Of a DNA stretch of 64,000 nucleotides, positions 17,427 through 25,310 are shown piece by piece; the first letter of the stretch is position 1, and each line of letters opens with the position of its first letter. The notes beneath the pieces were generated by a model. The model was given only the letters and a program-made list of their open reading frames with translations, did not search any database and was not told the origin of the DNA. The DNA is taken from assembly GCA_017470935.1 (NCBI GenBank), contig JAFUXG010000006.1, positions 62,001 to 126,000 on the forward strand. Direction: 5' to 3'. The stretch is from Lachnospiraceae bacterium (GTDB lineage: Bacteria; Bacillota; Clostridia; Lachnospirales; Lachnospiraceae). The position numbers were made by a program, and so were the translations under genes.

Positions 17427-19553
17427 GTGGACGGGAAGAGGATGTCAAAAAACAGTGTGTTAACGAAGATAACACTGTTTCTGAAGCTGTACAGAGGCAA
17501 AAAGGCAGAAAACATTATTTTATTGCTTTTGTATACCTTACTGTCATCGGCTATATCCATGGTGCTGTTAGTACAGGAAAACAACAGTGTACTCATAGCT
17601 GATGGAATTTCAAAAGGCGGTTTTTCGGAAACGGAGAAAATGTCCATGCTCTATGATAGTACGGAGAACATTTTAGGAATAATAGTGGTTATCACTCTGT
17701 TTGCCGGGGTGGCAGGAGTGATGTGTCTTATTCATTTCCGTAACCATGAGCTTATGAAATCTATGGTGATTCTCCGCACATATGGGATGAATGAGAAGGA
17801 TATTTTATATAAGGCATTGGCGGATGCGTTAATATACGGAATTATTTCATGCTTTTTTGGATATGTGATAGGGTATGGACTTTTTAAAGGGTTTTCGAGA
17901 GACATTCTTGGTGCAGGCTATATTATGGGCGCTGTTTCAGGGTATTCAGTATTAATATTTGGAAAGCTGTTAGTGTTCATGCCGGTTCTCATAATCCTTT
18001 GCAATCTGTATACAGATCTTGCTATAGTTAACAGACCGATAGTGGAGGTCTTGTATGAACGAAATGCAGAGATAAGCCGAAGGCGCTTGAATGGCCGTAC
18101 TGATGATGAAGGTAAACTGGCAAAATATATTATAGATTCAAGGTATGCTGCAATTGCGCTATGCGTATTCATTATGCTGTATGCTTTTGCTGCATTTCAT
18201 ATTGATGGGGCAGCATTTAAGGCGCTGATGATTATGGCAGCATTTATTTTTGCATTCTCATATATATTATTCAAATTATTTTTCAGGCTGTTTGTGGACA
18301 GGGTAAGGAATAATAAAGCACTGCATACCCTGCGTGACATAACCCGCTGTTTTATGTGTGCGAGAAAACGGAGGGATATACTTCTGGCATGTGTGATTTC
18401 CATGGGGACGGTGCTTATATGCATTGTTTCTAATATCCGGTTCAATATCAGCGGGATATTGAGGAGTGCTTATCAGGATAACATGGGTTATTCCATACTG
18501 GTACGCTGCGATGATTATGAGGACAGGGTAAATGTGAGAGAAGCCCTTAAAGAAATGAAAATTGGTTATACAAGTGCTTATTCTAAGCTGATGGATTATT
18601 CTGATCTGGCAGGCATTGAGGAACCGGATGATGGCGGTAAATTCTGGGCTCTGGTTATAGATGAGGGCACAGATGATAACACGCATTTTCGTGTCCCGGA
18701 GCATGGGGTAGTAGTGGAGAGTTATTTTGCAGGAAGATGCGGGCTTATGGAGCAGGGTGGTTCTTATGGTGATATACAAGGCAATCAGAAATACAATGTT
18801 CAAGCGAATAACGGACAAATAAGTGACGAATATTTTAATAGCGAACAAGGGAACAACAGACAAAAGAAAAGTGAACAAGGGCAAAGCGAACAAATGAATA
18901 TCGAGCAGGATATTAAGCTCTTTGGAGGGCACATTTCTTCATGGCAATTATCAGATACAGATCAGTATCTAAGTCTGGTTAATTATAATGTCATGATTAA
19001 CTATAATGATTGGAAGCTTGGAATTGATGAGGAATGGAGCCCCATTTTTCTTATTGATGCGTCAAAACTGCAGGAAAAAATGATAGCTGATGCTGTTTCG
19101 GATTATGATTGCCATATTGAATCAGCGTCAGGACTTATTGATGAGATCAGTCAGTTGATGAAGGATTATATGAGGATAATTGCCGTTACCGCGGCGACCT
19201 TGATACTTGTGATATCGTCCGTATTCTATACACTGATAAGAAAGGATCTTATAAGCAGAAGGACAGAGCTTTATATGTACCGGGTATTTGGCGCCACAGG
19301 TTCACAGGCAGACATGGTTGTTTTTGGCGAGTACATAATAATTGCGCTGGTTTCATCTGTGGTTGTTACAGTAGCGGTGCTGATTATTGGAGAACTGTAT
19401 TTTTATTATGGACTGCATAAGCATTTTCCGTTTTCTGTTCCTATTTTGCTGATAACTGCAGGAACTGCCATGATCTTCATATTTGTCTGCTGCAAGGCAG
19501 CGGGATTTATCAGTAGAAAGGGTGCAGGAGTGCAGGTGATAAGGGATGAGTGA
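17427..19553 (+). CDS. FtsX-type ABC transporter permease
   Basis: A 708-residue permease with about ten membrane spans. It has one N-terminal span, an FtsX-like block of three spans (residues about 80-200), a central pair, a large extracytoplasmic domain (about 340-570), and a second FtsX block at the C-terminus. This resembles the BceB layout of peptide-sensing or peptide-resistance exporters. The extracytoplasmic domain contains a Q/N/S-rich insert (residues about 455-490). The start is a GTG, six bases after AGAGGAGG; ATG at 17442 is an alternative. The end overlaps the ATPase gene by 8 bases. Confidence 0.85.
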   Translation: MDGKRMSKNSVLTKITLFLKLYRGKKAENIILLLLYTLLSSAISMVLLVQENNSVLIADGISKGGFSETEKMSMLYDSTENILGIIVVITLFAGVAGVMCLIHFRNHELMKSMVILRTYGMNEKDILYKALADALIYGIISCFFGYVIGYGLFKGFSRDILGAGYIMGAVSGYSVLIFGKLLVFMPVLIILCNLYTDLAIVNRPIVEVLYERNAEISRRRLNGRTDDEGKLAKYIIDSRYAAIALCVFIMLYAFAAFHIDGAAFKALMIMAAFIFAFSYILFKLFFRLFVDRVRNNKALHTLRDITRCFMCARKRRDILLACVISMGTVLICIVSNIRFNISGILRSAYQDNMGYSILVRCDDYEDRVNVREALKEMKIGYTSAYSKLMDYSDLAGIEEPDDGGKFWALVIDEGTDDNTHFRVPEHGVVVESYFAGRCGLMEQGGSYGDIQGNQKYNVQANNGQISDEYFNSEQGNNRQKKSEQGQSEQMNIEQDIKLFGGHISSWQLSDTDQYLSLVNYNVMINYNDWKLGIDEEWSPIFLIDASKLQEKMIADAVSDYDCHIESASGLIDEISQLMKDYMRIIAVTAATLILVISSVFYTLIRKDLISRRTELYMYRVFGATGSQADMVVFGEYIIIALVSSVVVTVAVLIIGELYFYYGLHKHFPFSVPILLITAGTAMIFIFVCCKAAGFISRKGAGVQVIRDE

Positions 19554-20253
19554 ATATATATTGGAAGTCAACAATGTAAGCAAGATAATATACACAGATA
19601 AATGCAAGAAAAGCAAAGGTGTATCTGATAAGCCACAGGGCACAAGCAGAATACTTGATAATGTATCATTTACACTGGAAAGAGGAAAGATTACTGCCAT
19701 TGTTGGGAAAAGCGGAAGCGGAAAGAGTACACTGCTTTCAATAGTCAGCGGTATTGATGCGCCTACGACGGGAAATGTAAAGCTTATTGGGGAGAATTAT
19801 TATAAGCTGTCAAAGCGAAAAAAGGCTGAATTCAGGAACAGGAATATAGGAATTCTTTTTCAGAATTATCATCTGATACCGGAGCTTACATGTGAGGAAA
19901 ATATAAGAATGCCGTTATGCTTTTCTTCAGATAGTAATGATAATCCGCGTATTGATGAATGGATGAATGCTGTGGGACTTTATGACAAGAAAAAGCTGTT
20001 TCCAAGACAATTATCGGGGGGAGAGCAGCAAAGAACGGCGATTCTTCGTGCATTGGTGAATAAACCGCAGATTCTTTTTGCCGATGAACCGACAGGAGCA
20101 TTGGATTCCAAGACCGGAAGGCAGATCATGGAATTTCTGGTTGCATATACACACAGAAGTAATATGACCATTGTTCTTGTAACGCATGATATGGAGATTG
20201 CCGGAATGTGCGACAGACAGATCGAGCTTGCGGACGGGAGCGTGGTCGGGTAG
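19546..20253 (+). CDS. ABC transporter ATPase (MacB/BceA type)
   Basis: A 235-residue ATPase energising the overlapping permease. Walker A is GKSGSGKST (54-62), the signature is LSGGEQQR, Walker B ILFADEPTGALD, and the switch histidine sits in LVTHDME. The ALDSKTG after Walker B and short length match the MacB/LolD/BceA group. An insert of about 18 residues (KCKKSKGVSDKPQGTSR) near the N-terminus is extra to the family. The last 24 codons are duplicated 2.5 kb downstream. Confidence 0.93.
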   Translation: MSEYILEVNNVSKIIYTDKCKKSKGVSDKPQGTSRILDNVSFTLERGKITAIVGKSGSGKSTLLSIVSGIDAPTTGNVKLIGENYYKLSKRKKAEFRNRNIGILFQNYHLIPELTCEENIRMPLCFSSDSNDNPRIDEWMNAVGLYDKKKLFPRQLSGGEQQRTAILRALVNKPQILFADEPTGALDSKTGRQIMEFLVAYTHRSNMTIVLVTHDMEIAGMCDRQIELADGSVVG

Positions 20254-20334
20254 TGCTTGGGAAGAAATATTTTATACTACAGCTATAATGACAAATATAT
20301 GATAAGGGGTTATGATATTAGCAGATCAAGATAA
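20179..20334 (+). repeat. Left copy of a 156-bp direct repeat
   Basis: Covers the last 25 codons of the ABC ATPase and about 80 bases after its stop. The right copy is at 22701-22856 with no insertion or deletion between them. The part after the stop codon is nearly identical (about three differences by eye) while the coding part differs at many positions. Confidence 0.85.
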
Positions 20335-20390
20335 TCAAAAATGTTTGATTATTATATTGACTTATTAGACTAATGTGTTATTATATTAGC

Positions 20391-20494
20391 TAAGGTGAGT
20401 CCTACCTTAAGTGGAAGTTGTAAAAGCGATGGAATTGCTTGAGGGTGATTCCACAAAATGTGGTTGTGCGTCTTGCATGACCACATTTATTTTA
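20391..20494 (+). ncRNA. Putative type III antitoxin RNA upstream of a ToxN-like gene
   Basis: Promoter TTGACT (20357-20362), 16-base spacer, TATTAT (20379-20384). The predicted RNA starts with TAAGGT/ACCTTA hairpin, then a GTGGAA...TTCCAC stem enclosing AGC/GCT, then the terminator at 20456. ToxI-like antitoxins occupy exactly this position, between promoter and terminator ahead of the toxin gene. I could not find clean tandem repeats, so it may be degraded or belong to a divergent class. Confidence 0.5.
20456..20494 (+). terminator. Terminator between antitoxin RNA and toxin gene
   Basis: AAATGTGGT (20456-20464) pairs exactly with ACCACATTT (20480-20488), followed by ATTTTA. Its place, 12 bases before the toxin ATG, is the usual leaky terminator position in type III toxin-antitoxin loci. 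Confidence 0.75.
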
Positions 20495-20505
20495 TGGGAG
20501 TATAT

Positions 20506-20889
20506 ATGGAACAAGAGAGACTTAATTTGTATATGGTAGATATGAAATATATTAGGAATCTACATAATATAGATGATCGTGTTTAGTCCGTTTCACCACA
20601 GATTGGAAAACAAAAAAGAATATATGTTGGTGTTGTAGTAATATGCAATGACAAAAAATATCTTATACCATTATCTCATCCGGTAGAAAAGCATAAGAAA
20701 ATGAAACCGAGAGCTGATTTTGATAAGATTATTGATAAAAAGGGTAAGCTTATTGGGGTGCTGAATTATAATCTTATGATTCCCGTTGAGGACGAGCAAC
20801 TGATTAAAGTATCGTTAAAGACTGAAAAAAGAGATTCCTCTAGTGAACATTATTACAAACAATTGTGTATAGATGAAATTAGACGGTAA
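20506..20889 (+). pseudogene. ToxN/AbiQ-like type III toxin, nonsense mutant and truncated
   Basis: The frame reads MEQERLNLYMVDMKYIRNLH, then an in-frame TAG at codon 27 (20584-20586), then continues with RIYVGVVVICNDKKYLIPLS, HPVEKHKKMKPRADFDKI and KLIGVLNYNLMIPV to a stop after 127 codons. The order of these segments (YIRNL; GVV...YLIPLSHP..KHKKM; IGVLN..NMIPV) is that of ToxN/AbiQ/CptN endoribonucleases. Intact members are about 160-175 residues, so the C-terminal helices are missing as well. Promoter, structured RNA and terminator upstream remain recognisable. Confidence 0.75.
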
Positions 20890-21035
20890 TTTTTCTTGTT
20901 TTGAAATGTTATAAATGACATGTAATCTGAAATAACATGGATTTTATACCACAGGTTAAATGCAAAACTCATATAGCTATGATATCATTTTTTGACAGGT
21001 AAGTCTGAAAGAATGATTGAAGGGAGATTTTATTT

Positions 21036-22682
21036 ATGGGTATTTGCATTCATTTATCGATATCGAAATCGGTAAAAAAAGAAGAATGGCAGAAAGTATA
21101 TGAGGAAAGTCTGAAGATGGTTAAAGCTTTTCCTCTTGCGGGAAAGAGAAAGATAAATATTGATGGAATTGATACTATCTGTCTTGTGGAGACTGAGGAA
21201 CATGAAAAAACATATGGTTGGCATAATGAAAAGACAAGAGTGGGCTGGGATGCAGTGGGCGATTATATGTATATGCGTACTGCTGAGGATTATCATCTTT
21301 CAAGGGATCTTGTAGATGACAATGAATATATTGAGAGATGTGAGGATGCAATGTTTGGAATGCTTCCGACATATCTCGATTATGACTGGGAAGATAAGCG
21401 ATTTGATATTACATATGATATTTGGGGAGCAAAAACTCAAGGAGAGCCATATCATATGTATCTGCTGGCTATAGCCTGTATGATTGAATCGAGGCTATCT
21501 AATAAGGCATTTATCTATGGTGATATAACAAGGGGACAGTGCATAAGAGCTGTTGAATTGGCTAATGAAGTATTGGATAATCCTATTGAAATACCTGCCA
21601 GATGTAATTCCGACAGATTATTTGAAAGAGTTTCTGCTATGCCATTGACAGAACCAGAGAAAATAAAAGCATTTGAATGCTTTTATCTAGGTAATAAAGA
21701 CGCAGAGTTTGGAGAGTATATAAGAAAATGCTTTTCAGATGATGCATTTATTGAATATTGGGAAAAAAGGTTCAGCTATTATAGTGTGAACCAATTTGGT
21801 TTTCGGGATATTTTCAGTGATTATATATTATGGGGATTCAATTTGTCGGATGTATGCAGATATGTGAAGTTTGAAAACAAAGATGGAAAGCTGCTCTATG
21901 AGGATTTTGTGAAATATGTAATGGATACAAAACTTCATTTATTGAATAAGGATTGTAGCGATCCTCTTAAGATTGACGAGAATGAGAGCAAACCTTACAG
22001 TGTATACACTTTATTAGCACAGTTTGCATTTATGGGTGCTAAGAATAAAAAGATTGATAGATTTATTCCTGTTGAAGAAATCAGAAAAGCACTTACAGCA
22101 AGTATTGGTGATAAATGTGATGTTAACAATATTATAGATAACTATCTGAGTAAAGAAGCAGAGCAGAAGGATATAGATTTATCAGAAATTTCAACTGAAG
22201 AGGAATATAAAAAAGCCTGTGATCAGGATTCCTCTGAAGTATTTAAACAGTATATGGATATGGAAGCGGAAAAAATTGAAAAAGCCCGTGAGGCATATGA
22301 TATTGCTGATTTTGATAATTTACTTTTTTATGAATCAGGAGATACCATAAAGCCGGTTATTTTAGAATCTTTAGGAGAATCATTTGTATTTTATAGAAGT
22401 ATTCTTGAAGAGGATACATATAAAGAGCTTATGGGAAAAGGATACATGTCTCGTTGCGGTTTTTTGGCTGATAATAATCGCTCCATTCTCATCAGAGATA
22501 AAGACTGGAGAAAAATATTCAAGGATATCAGAGAAAATGATGAGGCTTTCGCCAGATATTATCCAATGGTTAGAGTGAGTGTTACCAGTGAAAACATTGC
22601 ACATATGATTAAGGGAATTGTATTAAATGATGCGTTATACGAGTATTGTTTTGAATTGGCTCCGAAGTATGAAAAAGAATAG
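21036..22682 (+). CDS. Unrecognised 548-residue acidic protein
   Basis: A large, soluble, acidic protein beginning MGICIHLSISKSVKKEEWQK, with AAGGGAG before the ATG. I recognise it only as a hypothetical protein type seen in other gut Clostridia. Notable are aromatic and acidic stretches (GWHNEKTRVGWDAVGDYMYM; DITYDIWGAKTQGEPYHMYL), a KAFIYGDITRGQC segment and a charged helical region near residues 380-420. No signal peptide, membrane span or nucleotide motif is visible. It is the only complete gene between the two 156-bp repeats, beside a broken toxin, which suggests acquired cargo; a role in stress or defence is speculative. Confidence 0.75.
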   Translation: MGICIHLSISKSVKKEEWQKVYEESLKMVKAFPLAGKRKINIDGIDTICLVETEEHEKTYGWHNEKTRVGWDAVGDYMYMRTAEDYHLSRDLVDDNEYIERCEDAMFGMLPTYLDYDWEDKRFDITYDIWGAKTQGEPYHMYLLAIACMIESRLSNKAFIYGDITRGQCIRAVELANEVLDNPIEIPARCNSDRLFERVSAMPLTEPEKIKAFECFYLGNKDAEFGEYIRKCFSDDAFIEYWEKRFSYYSVNQFGFRDIFSDYILWGFNLSDVCRYVKFENKDGKLLYEDFVKYVMDTKLHLLNKDCSDPLKIDENESKPYSVYTLLAQFAFMGAKNKKIDRFIPVEEIRKALTASIGDKCDVNNIIDNYLSKEAEQKDIDLSEISTEEEYKKACDQDSSEVFKQYMDMEAEKIEKAREAYDIADFDNLLFYESGDTIKPVILESLGESFVFYRSILEEDTYKELMGKGYMSRCGFLADNNRSILIRDKDWRKIFKDIRENDEAFARYYPMVRVSVTSENIAHMIKGIVLNDALYEYCFELAPKYEKE

Positions 22683-22700
22683 AGTGAGATTCCTCATAAT

Positions 22701-22856
22701 GTAACGCATGATAGGGAGATTGCAGGAATATGTGACTGACAGATTGAAATTGCAGATGGGAGAGTGGTTGGGTAGTGCTTGGGAAGAAATATTTTATACT
22801 ACAGCTACAATGACAAATATATGATAAGGGGTTATGATATTGGCAGATTAAGATAA
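22701..22856 (+). repeat. Right copy of the 156-bp direct repeat (ABC gene tail remnant)
   Basis: Aligns without gaps to 20179-20334. Its coding portion still reads VTHDREIAGICD, then a stop, then QIEIADGRVVG, a decayed ABC ATPase C-terminus. There is no start codon, so it makes no protein. It ends about 20 bases before the promoter of the next RNA module. Confidence 0.85.
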
Positions 22857-22876
22857 AAAATAATTTAATAAATGTA

Positions 22877-22904
22877 TTGTATTTCGTGTCTAATTGAGTA
22901 TAAT
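22877..22904 (+). promoter_or_regulatory. Promoter of the repeat-containing RNA
   Basis: TTGTAT (22877-22882), 16-base spacer, TATAAT (22899-22904); predicted start near 22911. Confidence 0.6.
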
Positions 22905-22910
22905 ATAAGT

Positions 22911-23163
22911 AGAGCGGAGACGCCTCGATGAAAGAGCATCGTTAAAAGTTGGGCTGCAGATGGAGCAGGGTAAAATTTCCATCTCTTTAGATGTCTTGAC
23001 TGGGCATTGAGCCTGGCAGCAAGGATTAAAGCTGTAGTCCATGTGGGGGACTTAATGATTTCCACACCGTAATAGGTATCTTGACTGGGTACTGAGGCTG
23101 ACAACCAGCATAAAACTCTTTATTAAGAAATCTTTGAGGAGTGCGTTTTCGCACTCCTCTTTG
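22911..23163 (+). ncRNA. Structured RNA with two imperfect 85-nt repeats, upstream of a PBECR4-like gene
   Basis: The DNA here is GC-richer than its surroundings and has no long frame on the plus strand. TCTTGACTGGG occurs at 22994 and 23079, 85 bases apart, and the surrounding units align from GCTG (22953 and 23031) to ATTAAAG/CATAAAA. Each unit has the same hairpin in front of this core: AGATGGA/TCCATCT in the first, TGTGG/CCACA in the second. That is a compensatory change, evidence for selected RNA structure. A CGATG/CATCG hairpin starts the RNA, and a perfect terminator ends it 15 bases before a nuclease-like gene. The layout parallels type III antitoxins, but the repeat is about twice their usual length. 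Confidence 0.6.
23136..23163 (+). terminator. Perfect terminator between the repeat RNA and the nuclease-like gene
   Basis: GAGGAGTGCG (23136-23145), TTTT loop, CGCACTCCTC (23150-23159), then TTTG. It ends 15 bases before the ATG at 23178, so expression of that gene would depend on readthrough. Confidence 0.85.
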
Positions 23164-23177
23164 TGTTAGGGGTGCAT

Positions 23178-23810
23178 ATGAAAAAGAAAGATAAAAAAGA
23201 ATTAATAAGACAGGGCATCACAGATGCTGCACAAATATATAGTAATGAGCTTGCAGGTAAGTCATTTCTGTATGTATATGGAAAAGATTTTTTTGAAGTG
23301 TTTTTTCCGGTAGATCATTTTCAACATTTGACTGGAGTTGAAACAAATCTTTCTAAAAATACTTTCTACAGAAATGCAAAAAGAGGAAAATTGTCCGTTA
23401 AACAGTTTTATTTTTCTTCAAGGTATCCATATAAGAATGCAAAGAAAAAGTTGCCATGCTTGAAGAGACTACCTGAATTAACAAATAGCATGGTATGTAT
23501 TTTAAAGGATATGACAACATCAACAGTTGTTTATAAATTGAGCGTGTCTAATTTGGAATTTACACTTGGTTTGACAGAGGATTTAGATAGTAACGGTAAT
23601 AAGCTTAGTGATTGTTATTTACCTATGTCACTGAGAGTGGAAGATTCTTCGGTTGAGAAAAGTAATGATGGGGAGATAGTTGATTTCATATTTTCTAAGG
23701 ATTCAAGCGATGGAATATATAATGAATTAATGTTTAAAGATGATGAAAAAAAGGTGCCTGATTATTTGAAAGCGTTGATTAGTAGAGAGTTGTTGGAAAT
23801 TGGTATATAA
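23178..23810 (+). CDS. PBECR4-like putative nuclease
   Basis: A 210-residue protein. The segments IYSNELAGKSFLYVYGKDFF, VDHFQHLTGV, KLPCLKRLPELTNSMVCI and LPMSLRV are, from memory, the hallmark of the PBECR4 family, predicted relatives of Barnase/EndoU/ColicinE5-D/RelE-fold ribonucleases found in phages, plasmids and genomic islands of Firmicutes. H and T of HLTGV are candidate active-site residues; that is inference. The start is ATG 23178 (weak AGGGG upstream); GTG 23163 is possible. It lies directly behind a repeat-bearing RNA and terminator, as a type III toxin would. No protein antitoxin is adjacent. Confidence 0.75.
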   Translation: MKKKDKKELIRQGITDAAQIYSNELAGKSFLYVYGKDFFEVFFPVDHFQHLTGVETNLSKNTFYRNAKRGKLSVKQFYFSSRYPYKNAKKKLPCLKRLPELTNSMVCILKDMTTSTVVYKLSVSNLEFTLGLTEDLDSNGNKLSDCYLPMSLRVEDSSVEKSNDGEIVDFIFSKDSSDGIYNELMFKDDEKKVPDYLKALISRELLEIGI

Positions 23811-23982
23811 ATGGGGATGCTGAGAATGGATGCTTGTTGTCCGGCGGACATTCGTTTAGCTGTTAGTTTGTTAATATAGGCAGTTTAGATTCATATGTCA
23901 GGTCAAACAGATTAAAGATTGTAAGTACTTTATATCAAAAACAACTTGACGATAACAAGAAATAATGATAAGTTATTTAATG

Positions 23983-24080
23983 TATTATAGGTTTGACGAG
24001 CAGGAAAGGCACCCTGCACTCCAGTAAGTGGAACCTGATATGATGGATACGCCGCCCATCCGAATCCTATAATACTTTTT
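23983..24080 (+). ncRNA. Compact folded RNA candidate before an XRE gene
   Basis: TATTATAGG (23983-23991) pairs perfectly with CCTATAATA (24066-24074), which is followed by CTTTTTT. Inside lie at least two hairpins: GCAGG/CCTGC (about 24005-24022) and GATGG/CCATC (about 24042-24060), with a CCA/TGG stem between. A TTGACG with a 17-base spacer to TAAGTT (from 23945) is a possible promoter. A closed multibranch fold of about 92 nt ending in a U run looks like a small RNA. It shares AGTAAGTGGAAC with TTAAGTGGAAG in the RNA at 20391, too short to prove kinship. No known RNA family is recognised. Confidence 0.5.
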
Positions 24081-24081
24081 T

Positions 24082-24104
24082 AGGGAGATTTTATCTCCCT
24101 TTTG
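24082..24104 (+). terminator. Terminator before the XRE gene
   Basis: AGGGAGA (24082-24088) pairs with TCTCCCT (24094-24100), loop TTTTA, then TTTG. It gives the RNA candidate a second termination signal. Confidence 0.75.
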
Positions 24105-24160
24105 TTGTATTTATGTCAGAAATAATACTTTAATTTGAAAAATATTAGGAGATAATTATT

Positions 24161-24538
24161 ATGCAGAAAAAATATCCGGTTATAGATATAATTGCAACTG
24201 GTAATAACATTAAGAGTATTATGCAATCAAGAAATATTACCGTAAAAGATATACAGCAATTTTTGGGACTTGAAACACCTCAAAGTGTATACCATTGGCT
24301 GAATGGAAGAAATATGCCGACGATTGATAATCTATATGCATTAAGTGAGTTGTTTCAGATGCCTATTGATGCAATAATTATAGGAAATCGAAAGTATACT
24401 CCGGATCAAAATAAATGTAATATAGAAATATATGAGAATTACAATTGTCGCAGTGATTTATATGATCGCATGAGATTTTATCTGTTACTATATTATTTCT
24501 ATATTTCAAAGAATAGAACGAGCAAGGTTATTAGTTAG
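24161..24538 (+). CDS. XRE-family transcriptional regulator
   Basis: A 125-residue helix-turn-helix protein. The core IKSIMQSRNITVKDIQQFLG followed by QSVYHWLNGRNMPTIDNLYA is a distinctive XRE type widespread in Lachnospiraceae. The tail after residue 90 is enriched in Tyr/Phe and Leu (RMRFYLLLYYFYISKN) and is longer than in the relatives I remember, so the 3' end may be altered. AGGAGA precedes the ATG at 24161. It is the third gene in a row here that sits behind a structured RNA and terminator. Target unknown. Confidence 0.85.
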   Translation: MQKKYPVIDIIATGNNIKSIMQSRNITVKDIQQFLGLETPQSVYHWLNGRNMPTIDNLYALSELFQMPIDAIIIGNRKYTPDQNKCNIEIYENYNCRSDLYDRMRFYLLLYYFYISKNRTSKVIS

Positions 24539-24595
24539 TCAAACGGTTAAGAAATGTAATTAAGATATGATGAATTTGATAATCCATTGGTAATG

Positions 24596-24630
24596 GGCTG
24601 TCGCATTAAGTGAAAGCGATAGCTCATCTT
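24596..24630 (+). terminator. Hairpin, probable terminator, after the XRE gene
   Basis: GGCTGTCGC (24596-24604) pairs with GCGATAGCT (24616-24624) using two G-U pairs, followed by CATCTTT. The T tract is weak. Confidence 0.45.
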
Positions 24631-24669
24631 TGCGTGTAGAAATATGTTAGTTGAAAACTTACAGGCGGG

Positions 24670-24837
24670 ATGTGTTTATCAAAAAGCTTCTATTATGCGA
24701 TATTCAATTTGTCATTTCTATCATGTGGGGATTTTGCCATTACAACAAAAAGTGCAATTGTTTTATTTGCTCTTATAGGTTTTCCCATATATTGGGTGTT
24801 TATGGCAAGGGGATATTTGCGGCATGAGATAAAATAA
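24670..24837 (+). CDS. Possible small membrane protein, 55 codons
   Basis: An ATG frame with one clear membrane span (SAIVLFALIGFPIYWVFMAR) and a short charged tail. It lacks a good ribosome site, so it may be the remnant of a larger membrane protein. It is the only gene-like content of the 24539-24971 gap apart from a hairpin. Confidence 0.3.
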   Translation: MCLSKSFYYAIFNLSFLSCGDFAITTKSAIVLFALIGFPIYWVFMARGYLRHEIK

Positions 24838-24971
24838 TAAATAGTATAATATTTTTATTGAAAAACATAGAAAGAAGATAAGATATGTGATAAAATCATT
24901 TATTATATTATGACAAAAGTTTAGGTGATTGTTTAAAAATATAATTGATTTATAAAAAAGAAGGTGGAACA

Positions 24972-25310
24972 ATGAACGATACGATTATAGAGAATGTCAT
25001 GAAAGAATTTGTAGATATGGTTCGTTCACGGATTGGTAAAGATATAAAACAATGCAGACTGTATGGATCATGTGCTCGTGGAGATTATGACGAATACTCG
25101 GATATAGACGTTATATTGTTGACCGAATGTAATCGGGAAGAATCAGAAAAATATACTGATGTTTTGATTGATATAGTTACTGAATTAGCGATGAAGTATT
25201 TTGTTGTGATTAATACTTTATGTGTTCCACATACTGAATATGAACAAAAGAAGTCGTGGTATGATTTTTTTGCAAATATTGAGAGCGAGGGGCGGGTGTT
25301 GAATGGATAG
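24972..25310 (+). CDS. MNT-type nucleotidyltransferase (antitoxin of HEPN/MNT pair)
   Basis: A 112-residue minimal nucleotidyltransferase. GSCARGDYDEYSDID (32-46) supplies the GS motif and the metal-binding D44 and D46. In HEPN/MNT modules the MNT enzyme adds AMP to, and silences, the HEPN ribonuclease. The start at 24972 follows GAAGGTGG; an upstream TTG frame extension is not supported. The stop overlaps by 8 bases the ATG of a HEPN-like frame that is broken after 28 codons, so this antitoxin now has no complete partner. Confidence 0.88.
   Translation: MNDTIIENVMKEFVDMVRSRIGKDIKQCRLYGSCARGDYDEYSDIDVILLTECNREESEKYTDVLIDIVTELAMKYFVVINTLCVPHTEYEQKKSWYDFFANIESEGRVLNG

Noticed and set aside
20584-20586. 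In-frame TAG codons in the ToxN-like gene and in the antitoxin remnant (53367-53543), considered as recoding
   Set aside because: Both genes are also truncated, several normal genes in the window end with TAG, and no suppressor tRNA is visible, so simple decay is the better explanation.
23983-24074. tRNA-like reading of the RNA candidate because of a CCGAATCC segment
   Set aside because: No acceptor, D-arm or anticodon stem of proper length, and the closing stem of nine pairs does not fit a tRNA.
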